From an uncultured Eubacteriales bacterium (GTDB lineage: Bacteria > Bacillota > Clostridia > Oscillospirales > Butyricicoccaceae), in the NCBI GenBank assembly GCA_910586105.1, contig CAJUGU010000043.1:1-28626 (forward strand): a DNA stretch of 28,626 bases, written 5' to 3'. The notes beneath the pieces are model-generated. The model did no database searches. It was given only the letters and a program-made list of their open reading frames with translations, and was not told the origin of the DNA. The translations under genes and the position numbers were made by a program. Shown here piece after piece: positions 14,335 through 22,645 of the stretch. Positions within the stretch are counted from its first letter, which is position 1. Every line of letters starts with the position of its first letter.

Positions 14335-15318
14335 TTATGCCGCGTCTTCGGCTTCCGGAAGCTCGTCGTCGTATATGTACCGGTGCAGCTGTTCGGCGGC
14401 GATCTCGGTATCAAATAAAATATAGGCGCCGTCGGAGGAATATTCCCAAAAGCCGTCGACCGGAAGGCGGAAATGCTCGACGATCGGCGTGCCATGCCGC
14501 AGCATCCCGGTCATGAGCGAGGTCAGCTCGCTGAGCTTGAGCGAGGTTTTCACATTCGGCAGGACTTCCGCCGCGAGATCGGCAAGTTTCCCGATCGAAA
14601 GCCCTTTCACCTGTTCAAACAGGCATTTGAGCACCAGCGCCTGCCGGTTGACGCGCTGCCAATCGTCCCCGGTACCGTTTTTGCGGATGCGCGCATAGCT
14701 GATCGCCTGCACGCCGTTCAGCCATTGATAACCGTCTTCGGTAATGTAATAATCCTCAAAATTGGGGATCCCGCGCTGTTCGACGCAGTATTCATGAATG
14801 ACCCGGTTGGTTTCCTTGATTTCATGATCGTATACGGTGAGGTTCACGCCGCCGACTGCGTCGATGATATCGCACATCTGGTTAAAATTTACGGTCGCAT
14901 ACTCGGTGATATCCAAATCGAAAGTTTCATTCAGCGTGCGGATCGCCTGTTTGGGGCCGAGCGTATAGGCATGGTTGATCTTATTCTCCGTCCCATCGAC
15001 ATCCACAAGCGAATCCCGCATGACGCTGGTCAGTTTGATCTTGCCGCGGGTGTTGTCAACCGTCAGGATCATGATGGAGTCCGAACGGGAGACCTCCTCC
15101 CCGGGGCGCGCGTCGATGCCGAACAGCGCAATATTGGTGATCCCTCTGGCGGAAACCCCTCTTACGCCAAGGTCGGCCCCGTCCAGCGAACCGTCATAAT
15201 CATATTGCAGGCTCTGGTGGAGACGGTAAGCATACAGCCCGCCGACCGTTACTACACACGCGACGGCGGCCAGAAACAGCCAGCGCCGCAGGATCCTTGT
15301 AAAACGCCTGAATGACAT
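14335..15318 (-). CDS. LytR-CpsA-Psr (LCP) family cell-wall glycopolymer ligase
   Basis: 327-residue membrane-anchored enzyme. LCP proteins transfer undecaprenyl-linked teichoic acids or capsule polymers to peptidoglycan on the outside of the membrane. A short basic N-terminus and one TM helix (about 14-31) precede the LCP domain. Diagnostic segments are NIALFGIDARPGEEVSRSD, SIMILTVDNTRGKIKLTSVM followed by RDS (lipid-phosphate-binding Arg/Asp), KINHAYTLG, VDAVGGV-like IIDAVGGVNL, and ISYARIRKNGTGDDWQRVNRQ. The length is standard. The ribosome binding site is weak (GAAAG about 13 nt upstream). The gene appears monocistronic: a terminator follows it, and the gap before it holds the dispersed repeat. 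Which polymer it transfers is unknown. Confidence 0.94.
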   Translation of the reverse strand: MSFRRFTRILRRWLFLAAVACVVTVGGLYAYRLHQSLQYDYDGSLDGADLGVRGVSARGITNIALFGIDARPGEEVSRSDSIMILTVDNTRGKIKLTSVMRDSLVDVDGTENKINHAYTLGPKQAIRTLNETFDLDITEYATVNFNQMCDIIDAVGGVNLTVYDHEIKETNRVIHEYCVEQRGIPNFEDYYITEDGYQWLNGVQAISYARIRKNGTGDDWQRVNRQALVLKCLFEQVKGLSIGKLADLAAEVLPNVKTSLKLSELTSLMTGMLRHGTPIVEHFRLPVDGFWEYSSDGAYILFDTEIAAEQLHRYIYDDELPEAEDAA

Positions 15319-15382
15319 AGGATATCACGTCTTTCCGTATAAAAGATTTGCACCTGAAAGGCTTCAGGTTTTGCCGCAAAGC

Positions 15383-15421
15383 CTAGCGCTCCATCCAGCC
15401 AGAAATCGAACTTGTCCTTGG
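15383..15421. repeat. Diverged inverted partner of the 62-bp repeat
   Basis: Starting CTAGCGCTCCATCC, this stretch matches the reverse complement of 15467-15505 at 22 of the first 28 positions and about 29 of 39 overall. With copy B it forms a long imperfect palindrome around a ~45-nt centre, upstream of the LCP gene. Confidence 0.6.
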
Positions 15422-15443
15422 CCGGTTTTCCGCATGTTATCGT

Positions 15444-15505
15444 CCTTGCCCTGTGAAAATCCCGCTCCAAGTCCATATCCGACTACTGACCGGATGGAGC
15501 ACTAG
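15444..15505. repeat. 62-bp dispersed intergenic repeat, copy B
   Basis: Matches 4936-4997 at 56 of 62 positions, in the same orientation, between pyk and the LCP gene. It ends with the same GGATGGAGCACTAG. Unlike copy A, it is accompanied by an inverted partial copy. Confidence 0.8.
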
Positions 15506-15561
15506 CTGTGAAACGCAGTATCGTCCTGTTTTTTGCGGTTTTACCCGATCGTAAGCCAAAC

Positions 15562-15591
15562 AGAGCGCCGTTTTTGCTTTTCCGGCGCCCT
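15562..15591 (-). terminator. Weak hairpin after pyk
   Basis: On the minus strand AGGGCGCCG and CGGCGCTCT form a 9-bp stem (one G-T) with a 12-nt loop, 15 bp past the pyk stop. No clear T-run follows, so its function as terminator is uncertain. Confidence 0.35.
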
Positions 15592-15605
15592 GCGGCGTGT
15601 CCTAT

Positions 15606-17075
15606 TTATTCGTCTTCAAATGCCATATCGATATAGTCCTGTGTGATGCTGATCAGGCGCAGCGTGTTTGTGAAAGCGCAATGCCCGACCGGCATACCGG
15701 CAGTGACTGTGATCATATCGCCGATTTGAGCGTTCACAGCGGTGACGGCTGCGCGTACCGCCTGCGTATACAGCTCGGTGCCGGATTGCGCGGTTTTGAC
15801 AACGCAGGGGATCACGCCCCAGCTCAGGGTCAGCCGGTGATAGGTTTTTTCGCGGTTGGTCGCACCGACGATGATCGTCCCGGGACGGAAGGCCGAAACC
15901 GCCAGCGCCGTCGTGCCCGACTGTGTGACGGCTACGATGCATTTCACGCCCAGATCGGAGGAGGTTGTGCAGGTCGCATGGGCGATCGCGTTCGTGCGGC
16001 GTTCGCCGTCCAGCTGGATCTCGGTGAATTCGTCGCGGGTGACGCGGCGGCGGTCATAATGGATCCGCGCTTCGGCGTTTTCGGCGATCTGCGCCATCGT
16101 GCGCACCGATTCGACCGGGTATTTGCCGACCGAGGTCTCGCCCGAAAGCATGATCGCGGAAGTGCCGTCATAAACCGCGTTGGCAACGTCGGAGACCTCG
16201 GCGCGGGTCGCGCGCGGGTTCTTTGCCATCGATTCCAACATCTGGGTTGCGGTCACGACAAGTTTGCCTGCCGCGATCGCGGTCTTGATCAGGTGCTTCT
16301 GGATCTCGGGAAGCTCATAATAAGGCACTTCCACGCCCAGATCGCCGCGCGCGACCATCAGGCCGCTGGTCTCTTCCAGGATCTCGCGTACCTTTTCCAC
16401 GCCTTCCATGTTTTCGATCTTGGCAATGATCTGGATATCTTCGGCGTTGTGTTCCTTCAGCAGTTCCCGGATCGAACGCGCGTCCTCGGCGTTACGGGTG
16501 AAGGAAGCGGCGATAAAATCGATGCCCTGCTCGATGCCAAAAATGATATCCTCGCGATCCTTTTCGGAAAGGTAGGGGATGTTCAGCCGGATCCCCGGGA
16601 CATTGATTGATTTGCGGTTGGAGAGCGGGCCGTCGTTCTGCACTTCGCAGACGATATCGGTGCCGTTTTCGATCCGCTTCACGGTCAGCCCCAGCAGGCC
16701 GTCGTCGATCAGGATGCGGGTGCCTTCCGAAACATCGTTCGGGAGCCCTTCATAAGTGATGGAAACGATCGATTTGTCGCCTTCGACCTCACGGGTCGTG
16801 AGGGTGAATTCATCGCCGGTCGCCAGCTCGATCCGGCCTTCTTTGAAGGTCTTGATCCGGATCTCCGGGCCTTTCGTGTCCAGCAGGAGACCGATGGGCA
16901 GGCCCAGCTTGGCGCGGGCTTCCTTTACTTTGTCGATGCGGCGTTTTTGCTCCTCATGGCTGCCGTGGCTGAAGTTGAAACGGGCAACGTTCATGCCGGC
17001 TTTCATCATTTCTTCCAGTACGTTCCCTTCATCCGTGGCAGGGCCAAGGGTACAGATGATCTTTGTTCTGCGCAT
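15606..17075 (-). CDS. pyk: Pyruvate kinase
   Basis: Converts phosphoenolpyruvate and ADP to pyruvate and ATP, the last step of glycolysis. The 489 residues match the standard A/B/C-domain enzyme without the extra PEP-utiliser domain found in Bacillus. Visible are RRTKIICTLGPATD at the N-terminus, NFSHGSHEE, the active-site KIENMEGVE and MVARGDLGVEVPYYELPEIQ with the catalytic Lys and Mg ligands, and the signature NPRATRAEVSDVANAVYDGT with LSGETSVGKYPVE. ATG at 17075 is chosen because the protein then starts MRRTKI and GAGG lies 9 nt upstream; the open frame to 17195 is untranslated leader. A small hairpin (GCCCG/CGGGC) lies in that leader. Confidence 0.97.
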   Translation of the reverse strand: MRRTKIICTLGPATDEGNVLEEMMKAGMNVARFNFSHGSHEEQKRRIDKVKEARAKLGLPIGLLLDTKGPEIRIKTFKEGRIELATGDEFTLTTREVEGDKSIVSITYEGLPNDVSEGTRILIDDGLLGLTVKRIENGTDIVCEVQNDGPLSNRKSINVPGIRLNIPYLSEKDREDIIFGIEQGIDFIAASFTRNAEDARSIRELLKEHNAEDIQIIAKIENMEGVEKVREILEETSGLMVARGDLGVEVPYYELPEIQKHLIKTAIAAGKLVVTATQMLESMAKNPRATRAEVSDVANAVYDGTSAIMLSGETSVGKYPVESVRTMAQIAENAEARIHYDRRRVTRDEFTEIQLDGERRTNAIAHATCTTSSDLGVKCIVAVTQSGTTALAVSAFRPGTIIVGATNREKTYHRLTLSWGVIPCVVKTAQSGTELYTQAVRAAVTAVNAQIGDMITVTAGMPVGHCAFTNTLRLISITQDYIDMAFEDE

Positions 17076-17590
17076 AAAATAAAACCTCTTTTCTTTTCCC
17101 GCTCCGCAGCCTTTTTTACAGGCCCGTACATCGCGGGCATGATCTTCTTTCCTTACCTTGTAGTTTATCATTTTTCCCGATTTAATGCAATTCAAAATAC
17201 AGAACCAATTCGATATTTTGCGTATTTCAGGCGAAATTCATCGTTTTGCCGCAAAGCTGCGGAAAGTGGCTGGATGAAATTGTATGTTTTTGCCCGGTTT
17301 TCTTTGCGTATAAAATCCCGTAGGATGGTTGCTAATCCCATGAGCCCCTTTATTTGGAATTTTCTTCGGGACGGGGATCGGAGACGGCCGGGAAGGAAGG
17401 CGGCAGGATGTTTTGAAAAGGTATGGACGGGCTTTCTGCAAATGGAAAAACCCGGGGGAAATTTTTGAACAAAAAGAGTTCCCCGGGATGATTATTTGCA
17501 TTGATTTTGGATGTATGCGCCGGATTTTGGTTTGCGAGAACGTCCGATCAGATTTCGGGTTGCAGAAAAGACTTTCCAAAATGCTGCGAT
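17076..17590. other. Non-coding region between pyk and the SLH gene
   Basis: The divergent 821-bp gap from 17076 to 17896 is AT-richer than average and contains no credible gene. Near pyk there are weak sigma-A-like elements on the minus strand (17155-17215). At 17451-17487 a long hairpin forms: CCCGGGGGAA pairs with TTCCCCGGG (one bulge) and, inside, TTTTTG pairs with CAAAAA. It has no T-run, so it is more likely a regulatory RNA or DNA structure than a terminator. Confidence 0.5.
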
Positions 17591-17616
17591 TTGCAAAAAT
17601 GTATACGTTCCCGCAA
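17591..17616. promoter_or_regulatory. Operator-like motif, copy 1
   Basis: A 26-bp motif starts TTGCAAAAAYGTATA and ends CGCAA, so its ends are inverted repeats (TTGC/GCAA). A second copy of the same length lies 116 bp downstream with 20 of 26 positions identical. It is a candidate binding site of a regulator of the SLH gene. Confidence 0.5.
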
Positions 17617-17706
17617 ACTGCCACATATCTGGCATGTCAATAGGATAACACAGAAATCGTCAATTTGCAATGGCGTTTTTACAAAATTTAAGCGTTTCAA
17701 TCCGCC

Positions 17707-17732
17707 TTGCAAAAACGTATAGATATTCGCAA
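17707..17732. promoter_or_regulatory. Operator-like motif, copy 2
   Basis: Second copy of the 26-bp motif, overlapping a TATAGA (17718-17723) that could serve as -10 with TTTCAA (17695-17700) as a weak -35 at 17 bp. The site would then cover the promoter. Confidence 0.5.
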
Positions 17733-17759
17733 GGGATATCGAAAGAAAACGATCGGCGC

Positions 17760-17814
17760 GGCAAGGCGCGGCTCAGGGGCTGAGGCCGTGAAAGCGCATG
17801 GAAAAGAGCTTGCC
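17760..17814 (+). promoter_or_regulatory. Structured leader of the SLH gene
   Basis: GGCAAG (17760-17765) pairs with CTTGCC (17809-17814). Inside, GCGC/GCGC and a CGGCTCAG/CTGAGGCCG stem with one bulge form a nested fold, followed by purine-rich AAAGAGGAGG. It does not match a riboswitch class I can recall. It may be an mRNA-stabilising leader, common on abundant surface-layer transcripts. Confidence 0.4.
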
Positions 17815-17896
17815 AGAACCGGCGGGAAAGAGGAGGTAAAGACAGGATACAGCCCGGATTTGACGTAAAATTGAATAAAACGGAGGTACAAACCAT

Positions 17897-20800
17897 ATGA
17901 ACAGGAAAAGGATCCTGTCGATGCTGCTTGCAGCGTTGTTGATGCTCAGCACCTTCCCCGCGGCGCTGGCAGTTGACGAAAACGTCCCTCAGGTGTCCCC
18001 GACAGCTGGGGGATTTGACGACCCAGGGCCGGGTGAAGTCCCGGCAGTAGTCACCACTCCCGAAGGCGGGACGACAGAAGGGTCGGAAGGTACGAAGCCG
18101 GAAGAATCGGAATCGGAAGTCGAGCCGGAAATACCTCAGTCTCCCACAACGGTCGAGACGCCTAAGGAAAACGTGGTGCAAAAAAAAGCCGTATCTCGTG
18201 CAGTCAATGGGCTTGCACAGTTGGATTGGTCTGACATTACGCTGAACTGGGATGGCAGCGGAAGCCCGGTAAATTTTGGGGATATCGAGATGCCTGCGGG
18301 CGCGGAAACTGACATAGGCACAGTTCGCGTTTGGGGCGCCGATGATGGCAATGCCTTGACTTCTGACGATGAAAGCGAAGATTTCTGTAATATTATTGAT
18401 GTTAGCTTAGATGCAGACAGCAGCGTGAATGCGTTTAATTTCAGCTTCGCAGTCCCTGCCGATGTAGATGCTGAAAGTGACTTATTCGTAAATTATTACA
18501 GATTTCGTCCGGGCGATCGCTACGGCGATACGATTAAAGAGTTCCCGCTTGAATCTGTAACGGACGAGTTTACGCTTGAATTTCCGGAAGCAGACAGCCC
18601 CTATGTGTATAGACTGCAATTTGTTACGAAAGACGAAGACGGTGAACCGGTTCCGGTAAGCTGTACATATGCATTCGAGCTGCGCGTGCAAAGATACGAG
18701 TTTTTGACGTGGGATGATATCGATTGTGCCCCTATCAGCGGAGAACAGGAAGATATAGTATGGTTCCCGTCAACAAACACATTGTTCCTCAAAGATAATA
18801 CGGATGGGCAAGAAAACTTGGTCGAATTTTATCTCAAACGGGAAGATGAGAATACGCCTGTTTCGGGCAAATTCATCGTATCCGTACCCGAAGATCTGCA
18901 AGACAAAGCAAATCTGAAAGCTAAGGTTTGGGAAACTTTTGAGTCTGAGGGAACAGTGGAAGATCTGACAGCGGATAAATCTTTTGAGTTCACTGTGGAG
19001 GAGAATGAGTCTATCAAACCGGCCGTCCAATTTGGTATTATGGAAGGCGACGAGTTTAAACCGCTTACCTATGCACATCAGTTCTGTTTTAGAGTAATAT
19101 GTCTGGAACGGCTGACATGGAATGATATCGATCTTGAAACAACTGCTGGGATCGCAAGTCAGACCGTGTGGAGTCCCAGTTTCGATGAACCACTCTACAC
19201 TTCTGAAGACCCATATCCCAACACGGTTAATATTTATGTTAAACCAGACACGGATGATGCTACGCCAATTGTAAACTTTACGATTAAAGTCCCGGAATCT
19301 CTGGCCGGGAACGACGATTTATTCGTTGGATATTATTCATTCACGCGAGGGGACAATACTGGCGAATCCATGTCTGAATTTTTGACAGTAGCGGTGGATG
19401 ATTTCGAGTCGATTCAGATTCCGATGAAGGACGATAAGGTTTATTGTTTTTCACTTGGTGTCTTGGATGCTAACAATTCAGCAGAATTCCTGCAAAGAAC
19501 ATATTGGTATGATTTTTGCGTCAATATTGTGCCTATCACGGATTTGAAATGGAATCATATCACAGCGACTGCTCCGACTGGCGCAGAAGTTACGGATATT
19601 ACAAAGAATCCAGAAGAAGGCAGCGACCTTTATGTGTCGGAAGAAGACAGCGCCAATATCATGACCGTCAATGTAAGCAATGCACAGGCGGGCGATAAAG
19701 TCAGCTTTAAGGTCACTTATCCTGGCGAAGACGCTACCGATGTGGTTGCGCAGCACATTACATTCATCAAGGGGCTGCAAGAGAATCCCGACGCCGTATT
19801 CGAGGATATCGAATTAGATGCAGACGGTTCTTTTACCTTTGACGTCGATATTATTGGCGCTGCCGATGAAACAAAGGTGATCCATGCAATCGTGTTCCTT
19901 GACCGAGATCACAATATGGTAACGCCGTGGTATCACTTTGATTTCGTCGCTAAAACTGCCGGTACTGTAGTAAATGCTGAAGGCACAGAATCAGAGGGCG
20001 TTTTGAGCGCAGGCGTTGAAGATGGCACAATTTCCGACGCAATTACATCCAACCTGGAAGAAACCATTATTTATGTTAATGCGAACCAAGAAGGCGAAGG
20101 AATCACCGAAGCGCAGATAACCCTGGGCAGCGACGATACCAGCAAGGTTGTGGAAGACGACGTTACACTGCAAATCGCAACTCCCGTTGGTACTGTCACA
20201 GTGCCTGCGGAGGCCATTGAACAGGCCAAGGGCGAAGACAGCAACGCTTCCATCATTCTGGAAGTGAAGGCGGTTGACAGCGTTGAAGTGACCTATCAGA
20301 ACATCACCGTTACTACCGTGCAGAACGTCGAAGTTACCCTGTATCGTGTAGTGGACGAAGAGGAACCGGAAGCCATCCCGATCCAAATGACGGGCAGCAA
20401 CCGTATCACGGTGACGGTCGCTATCATGGACGGCTTGACCCTGAACGAGACAAGATATCTGGTTTATCTGCCGAAAAACAGCAACGGCGATGTTAGCAAC
20501 GTGATCCTGGAGCGTACAGTCGAACCGGCGGATATCGATTCTAACAGTTGTCTCACGTTCACGACCTCGCACCTGAGCGAATTTGCATTGTTATCCTATG
20601 ATGACGCGAAAAGTCTGGGGCTTTTCCCGACCTCTCAACCGAGCGGCTCCGGCGGCTCCGGCGGCGGCGCCGCGATCGTACCCGCGACCTCTGGCGGCGT
20701 CACGCTGAAGCCCGGTTCCAACGGTACCGTGACCATCTCCCCGAACAAACCCAAGGAAGGCGACAAGGTCACTGTCACCGTCAAGCCGAATGCGGGCTAT

Positions 20801-21508
20801 GAGCTGGACAGCATCAAGGCGACTGCCGACGGGAAAAATGTCAAGCTGACCGAGGAAGACGACAACCTTTATTCCTTCACCATGCCGAAGGACGAGGTCA
20901 CGATCACCGCGACTTTCAAGCCGATCGAATCGGACACCGCGCCGGTCGAGACCAGCACCGCGCCGACCTTCTACGACGTAGCGTCGTCCGATTGGTATGC
21001 CAACGCGGTCGGATACGTTGCCGAACGCGGTATGATGGCCGGTAGCAACGGCAGCTTTACCCCTAACAGCAACCTGACCCGCAGCATGATGGCTCAGATC
21101 CTGTACAATGTCGAAACCGGCTCCGGGAGCGGTACGCGTACCTTCCCGGATGTCAAATCCAGCGATTGGTTTGCAGGCGCAGTTTCCTGGGCCGCGACGC
21201 AGGGCCTGATGGACGGCTACGGCAACGGCAACTTCGGGCCGGAAGACTCGATCACCCGCGAGCAGCTCGCGTCCATCCTGTACCGCTATGCCAGCACGAA
21301 GGGATACAGCGTCAGCGCATCGGCGGAACTGTCGTCCTTTGTGGATGGCGCTTTGACCTCGGGCTGGGCGGAAGAGCCTGTCCGTTGGGCGGCCGGCGCC
21401 GGTCTGCTGACCGGTAAGTCCGGCAGCCGTCTCGATCCCACGGGAACCGCGACCCGTGCGGAAGTGGCGCAGATCTTGATGAACTTCTATACGCAAGTCG
21501 CAGACTGA
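17897..21508 (+). CDS. SLH-anchored surface protein with four tandem domains
   Basis: 1203-residue exported protein. Residues 1-25 are a signal peptide ending FPAALA. Residues ~27-100 are a Pro/Glu/Thr-rich low-complexity linker. Residues ~105-690 contain four diverged repeats of roughly 136-161 residues, each opening with L-x-W-x-x-I; the Trp residues are W111, W272, W408 and W552. Residues ~690-910 are beta-rich, and after a Gly/Ser linker one InlB-B-repeat-like domain covers ~935-1005 (GSNGTVTISPNKPKEGDKVT, FTMPKDEVTITATFKP). Three SLH motifs (about 1024-1203, with TRSMMAQIL, TREQLASILYRYA and TRAEVAQILMNF) bind secondary cell-wall polymers. CGGAGG precedes the ATG. The central repeats are distinctly AT-richer than both ends. 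Role unknown: S-layer component, adhesin or enzyme scaffold are all possible. Confidence 0.92.
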   Translation: MNRKRILSMLLAALLMLSTFPAALAVDENVPQVSPTAGGFDDPGPGEVPAVVTTPEGGTTEGSEGTKPEESESEVEPEIPQSPTTVETPKENVVQKKAVSRAVNGLAQLDWSDITLNWDGSGSPVNFGDIEMPAGAETDIGTVRVWGADDGNALTSDDESEDFCNIIDVSLDADSSVNAFNFSFAVPADVDAESDLFVNYYRFRPGDRYGDTIKEFPLESVTDEFTLEFPEADSPYVYRLQFVTKDEDGEPVPVSCTYAFELRVQRYEFLTWDDIDCAPISGEQEDIVWFPSTNTLFLKDNTDGQENLVEFYLKREDENTPVSGKFIVSVPEDLQDKANLKAKVWETFESEGTVEDLTADKSFEFTVEENESIKPAVQFGIMEGDEFKPLTYAHQFCFRVICLERLTWNDIDLETTAGIASQTVWSPSFDEPLYTSEDPYPNTVNIYVKPDTDDATPIVNFTIKVPESLAGNDDLFVGYYSFTRGDNTGESMSEFLTVAVDDFESIQIPMKDDKVYCFSLGVLDANNSAEFLQRTYWYDFCVNIVPITDLKWNHITATAPTGAEVTDITKNPEEGSDLYVSEEDSANIMTVNVSNAQAGDKVSFKVTYPGEDATDVVAQHITFIKGLQENPDAVFEDIELDADGSFTFDVDIIGAADETKVIHAIVFLDRDHNMVTPWYHFDFVAKTAGTVVNAEGTESEGVLSAGVEDGTISDAITSNLEETIIYVNANQEGEGITEAQITLGSDDTSKVVEDDVTLQIATPVGTVTVPAEAIEQAKGEDSNASIILEVKAVDSVEVTYQNITVTTVQNVEVTLYRVVDEEEPEAIPIQMTGSNRITVTVAIMDGLTLNETRYLVYLPKNSNGDVSNVILERTVEPADIDSNSCLTFTTSHLSEFALLSYDDAKSLGLFPTSQPSGSGGSGGGAAIVPATSGGVTLKPGSNGTVTISPNKPKEGDKVTVTVKPNAGYELDSIKATADGKNVKLTEEDDNLYSFTMPKDEVTITATFKPIESDTAPVETSTAPTFYDVASSDWYANAVGYVAERGMMAGSNGSFTPNSNLTRSMMAQILYNVETGSGSGTRTFPDVKSSDWFAGAVSWAATQGLMDGYGNGNFGPEDSITREQLASILYRYASTKGYSVSASAELSSFVDGALTSGWAEEPVRWAAGAGLLTGKSGSRLDPTGTATRAEVAQILMNFYTQVAD

Positions 21509-21532
21509 GCGGCAAAATTGTATCAGGCGAAC

Positions 21533-21566
21533 GCCGGGATGGTTTTCATCCCGGCATTTGTCTTTT
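21533..21566 (+). terminator. Terminator of the SLH gene
   Basis: GCCGGGATG (21533-21541) and CATCCCGGC (21547-21555) form a perfect 9-bp stem, followed by ATTTGTCTTTT, 25 bp after the stop. Confidence 0.88.
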
Positions 21567-21650
21567 GCAGGGGGCGTAGAGCGTGGGGGGCTTCCAGGAT
21601 AAATTTTGCCGAAAAGGCAACGAAAAGGTTTCCTTTTTCGCCGCTGCTGT

Positions 21651-21659
21651 GATATAATG
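21651..21659 (+). promoter_or_regulatory. Extended -10 promoter of the nucleotidyltransferase operon
   Basis: TGATATAAT is a perfect extended -10 (TG-N-TATAAT), 52 bp before the start codon. The -35 is poor (TTCCTT), as is usual for this class. Confidence 0.65.
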
Positions 21660-21710
21660 GTTGCAACACATCCAGTACAACCGAAACATTTCAGGGGGAG
21701 GAATTTTCTC

Positions 21711-22631
21711 ATGAATACGCCTGTACTTGTTATCATGGCAGCGGGCATGGGTTCGCGGTATGGCGGGCTTAAGCAGATTGATCCGATCGGGCCATCCGGG
21801 CAGATTATTTTGGATTATTCGGTCTATGACGCCTATCGGGCAGGTTTCCGCCGGGTCGTTTTCATTATCAAGCCGGAGCTTCAGGAGGCGTTTGAGACCA
21901 CGATCGGCAAACGCGCCTCCCGGCTTATGCAGGTCGATTATGTCTACCAGACCTTTGACAAGCTGCCGGAGGGTTTAACTGCGCCGGAGGGACGCGTCAA
22001 GCCGCTGGGCACCGGTCATGCGGTGTATTGTGTCCGCGGGGTCGTCGACGCGCCGTTTGCGGTGATCAACGCGGATGATTTCTATGGGGAAGACGCCTTC
22101 CGCAAAATATACGACCATTTATCCAGGCTGGATGAAACCGACCCGATCCATCGCTGCTGCATGGTCGGATACCGGGTCGAAAACACGCTGACCGAAAACG
22201 GCACGGTGGCGCGCGGCGTATGCACGGCGGACGGTTCCGGCTATCTGACTTCGATCGTTGAACGAACAAAGATCTTCCGCGAGCCCGACGGTACGATCCG
22301 TTATGCCGAGGACGGTGGGGAACCGGGCGGCACGATCGCGGAAGGGACGCCGGTTTCCATGAACCTGTGGGGTTTCCCGTGCGGCTGTTTGGACGAACTG
22401 GAACGCATGCTGCGGGAATTCTTTGACGGGAAGCTGAAGGCCGATCCGGAAAAGGCGGAGCTTTATATTCCGACCGTTGTAAACGAGCTGACAGAGGCGG
22501 GCCGTGCGACCGTACAGGTGCTGCAAACGGACGCGCGCTGGTTTGGCGTGACCTATCGGGAGGATAAGCCTACGGTCATGGCTGCGATCGCCCAAATGAC
22601 CGAAGACGGGGCGTATCCTCGCGAGCTGTGA
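21711..22631 (+). CDS. Sugar-phosphate nucleotidyltransferase family protein
   Basis: 306-residue GT-A-fold NTP transferase. The N-terminal pyrophosphorylase signature is MAAGMGSRYGGLKQIDPIGP (GxGxRxxxxxxKxxxP), and INADDFYGEDAF supplies the metal-binding Asp pair after GTGHAVYCVRG. Such enzymes make NDP-sugars or CDP-alcohols for cell-wall or capsule precursors. The specific sugar cannot be read. In related Clostridia a choline-kinase-like gene often follows; here an unrelated small protein does. ATG 21711 has GGGGGAGG 9 nt upstream. The next gene begins 14 bp after the stop with its own AAGGAG, so the two form an operon. Confidence 0.9.
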   Translation: MNTPVLVIMAAGMGSRYGGLKQIDPIGPSGQIILDYSVYDAYRAGFRRVVFIIKPELQEAFETTIGKRASRLMQVDYVYQTFDKLPEGLTAPEGRVKPLGTGHAVYCVRGVVDAPFAVINADDFYGEDAFRKIYDHLSRLDETDPIHRCCMVGYRVENTLTENGTVARGVCTADGSGYLTSIVERTKIFREPDGTIRYAEDGGEPGGTIAEGTPVSMNLWGFPCGCLDELERMLREFFDGKLKADPEKAELYIPTVVNELTEAGRATVQVLQTDARWFGVTYREDKPTVMAAIAQMTEDGAYPREL

Positions 22632-22645
22632 GCAAGGAGTAAAAC

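Noticed and set aside
17238..17624. 128-residue minus-strand frame between pyk and the SLH gene
   Set aside because: No ribosome binding site, no recognisable sequence, and it covers hairpins and the operator-like motif.
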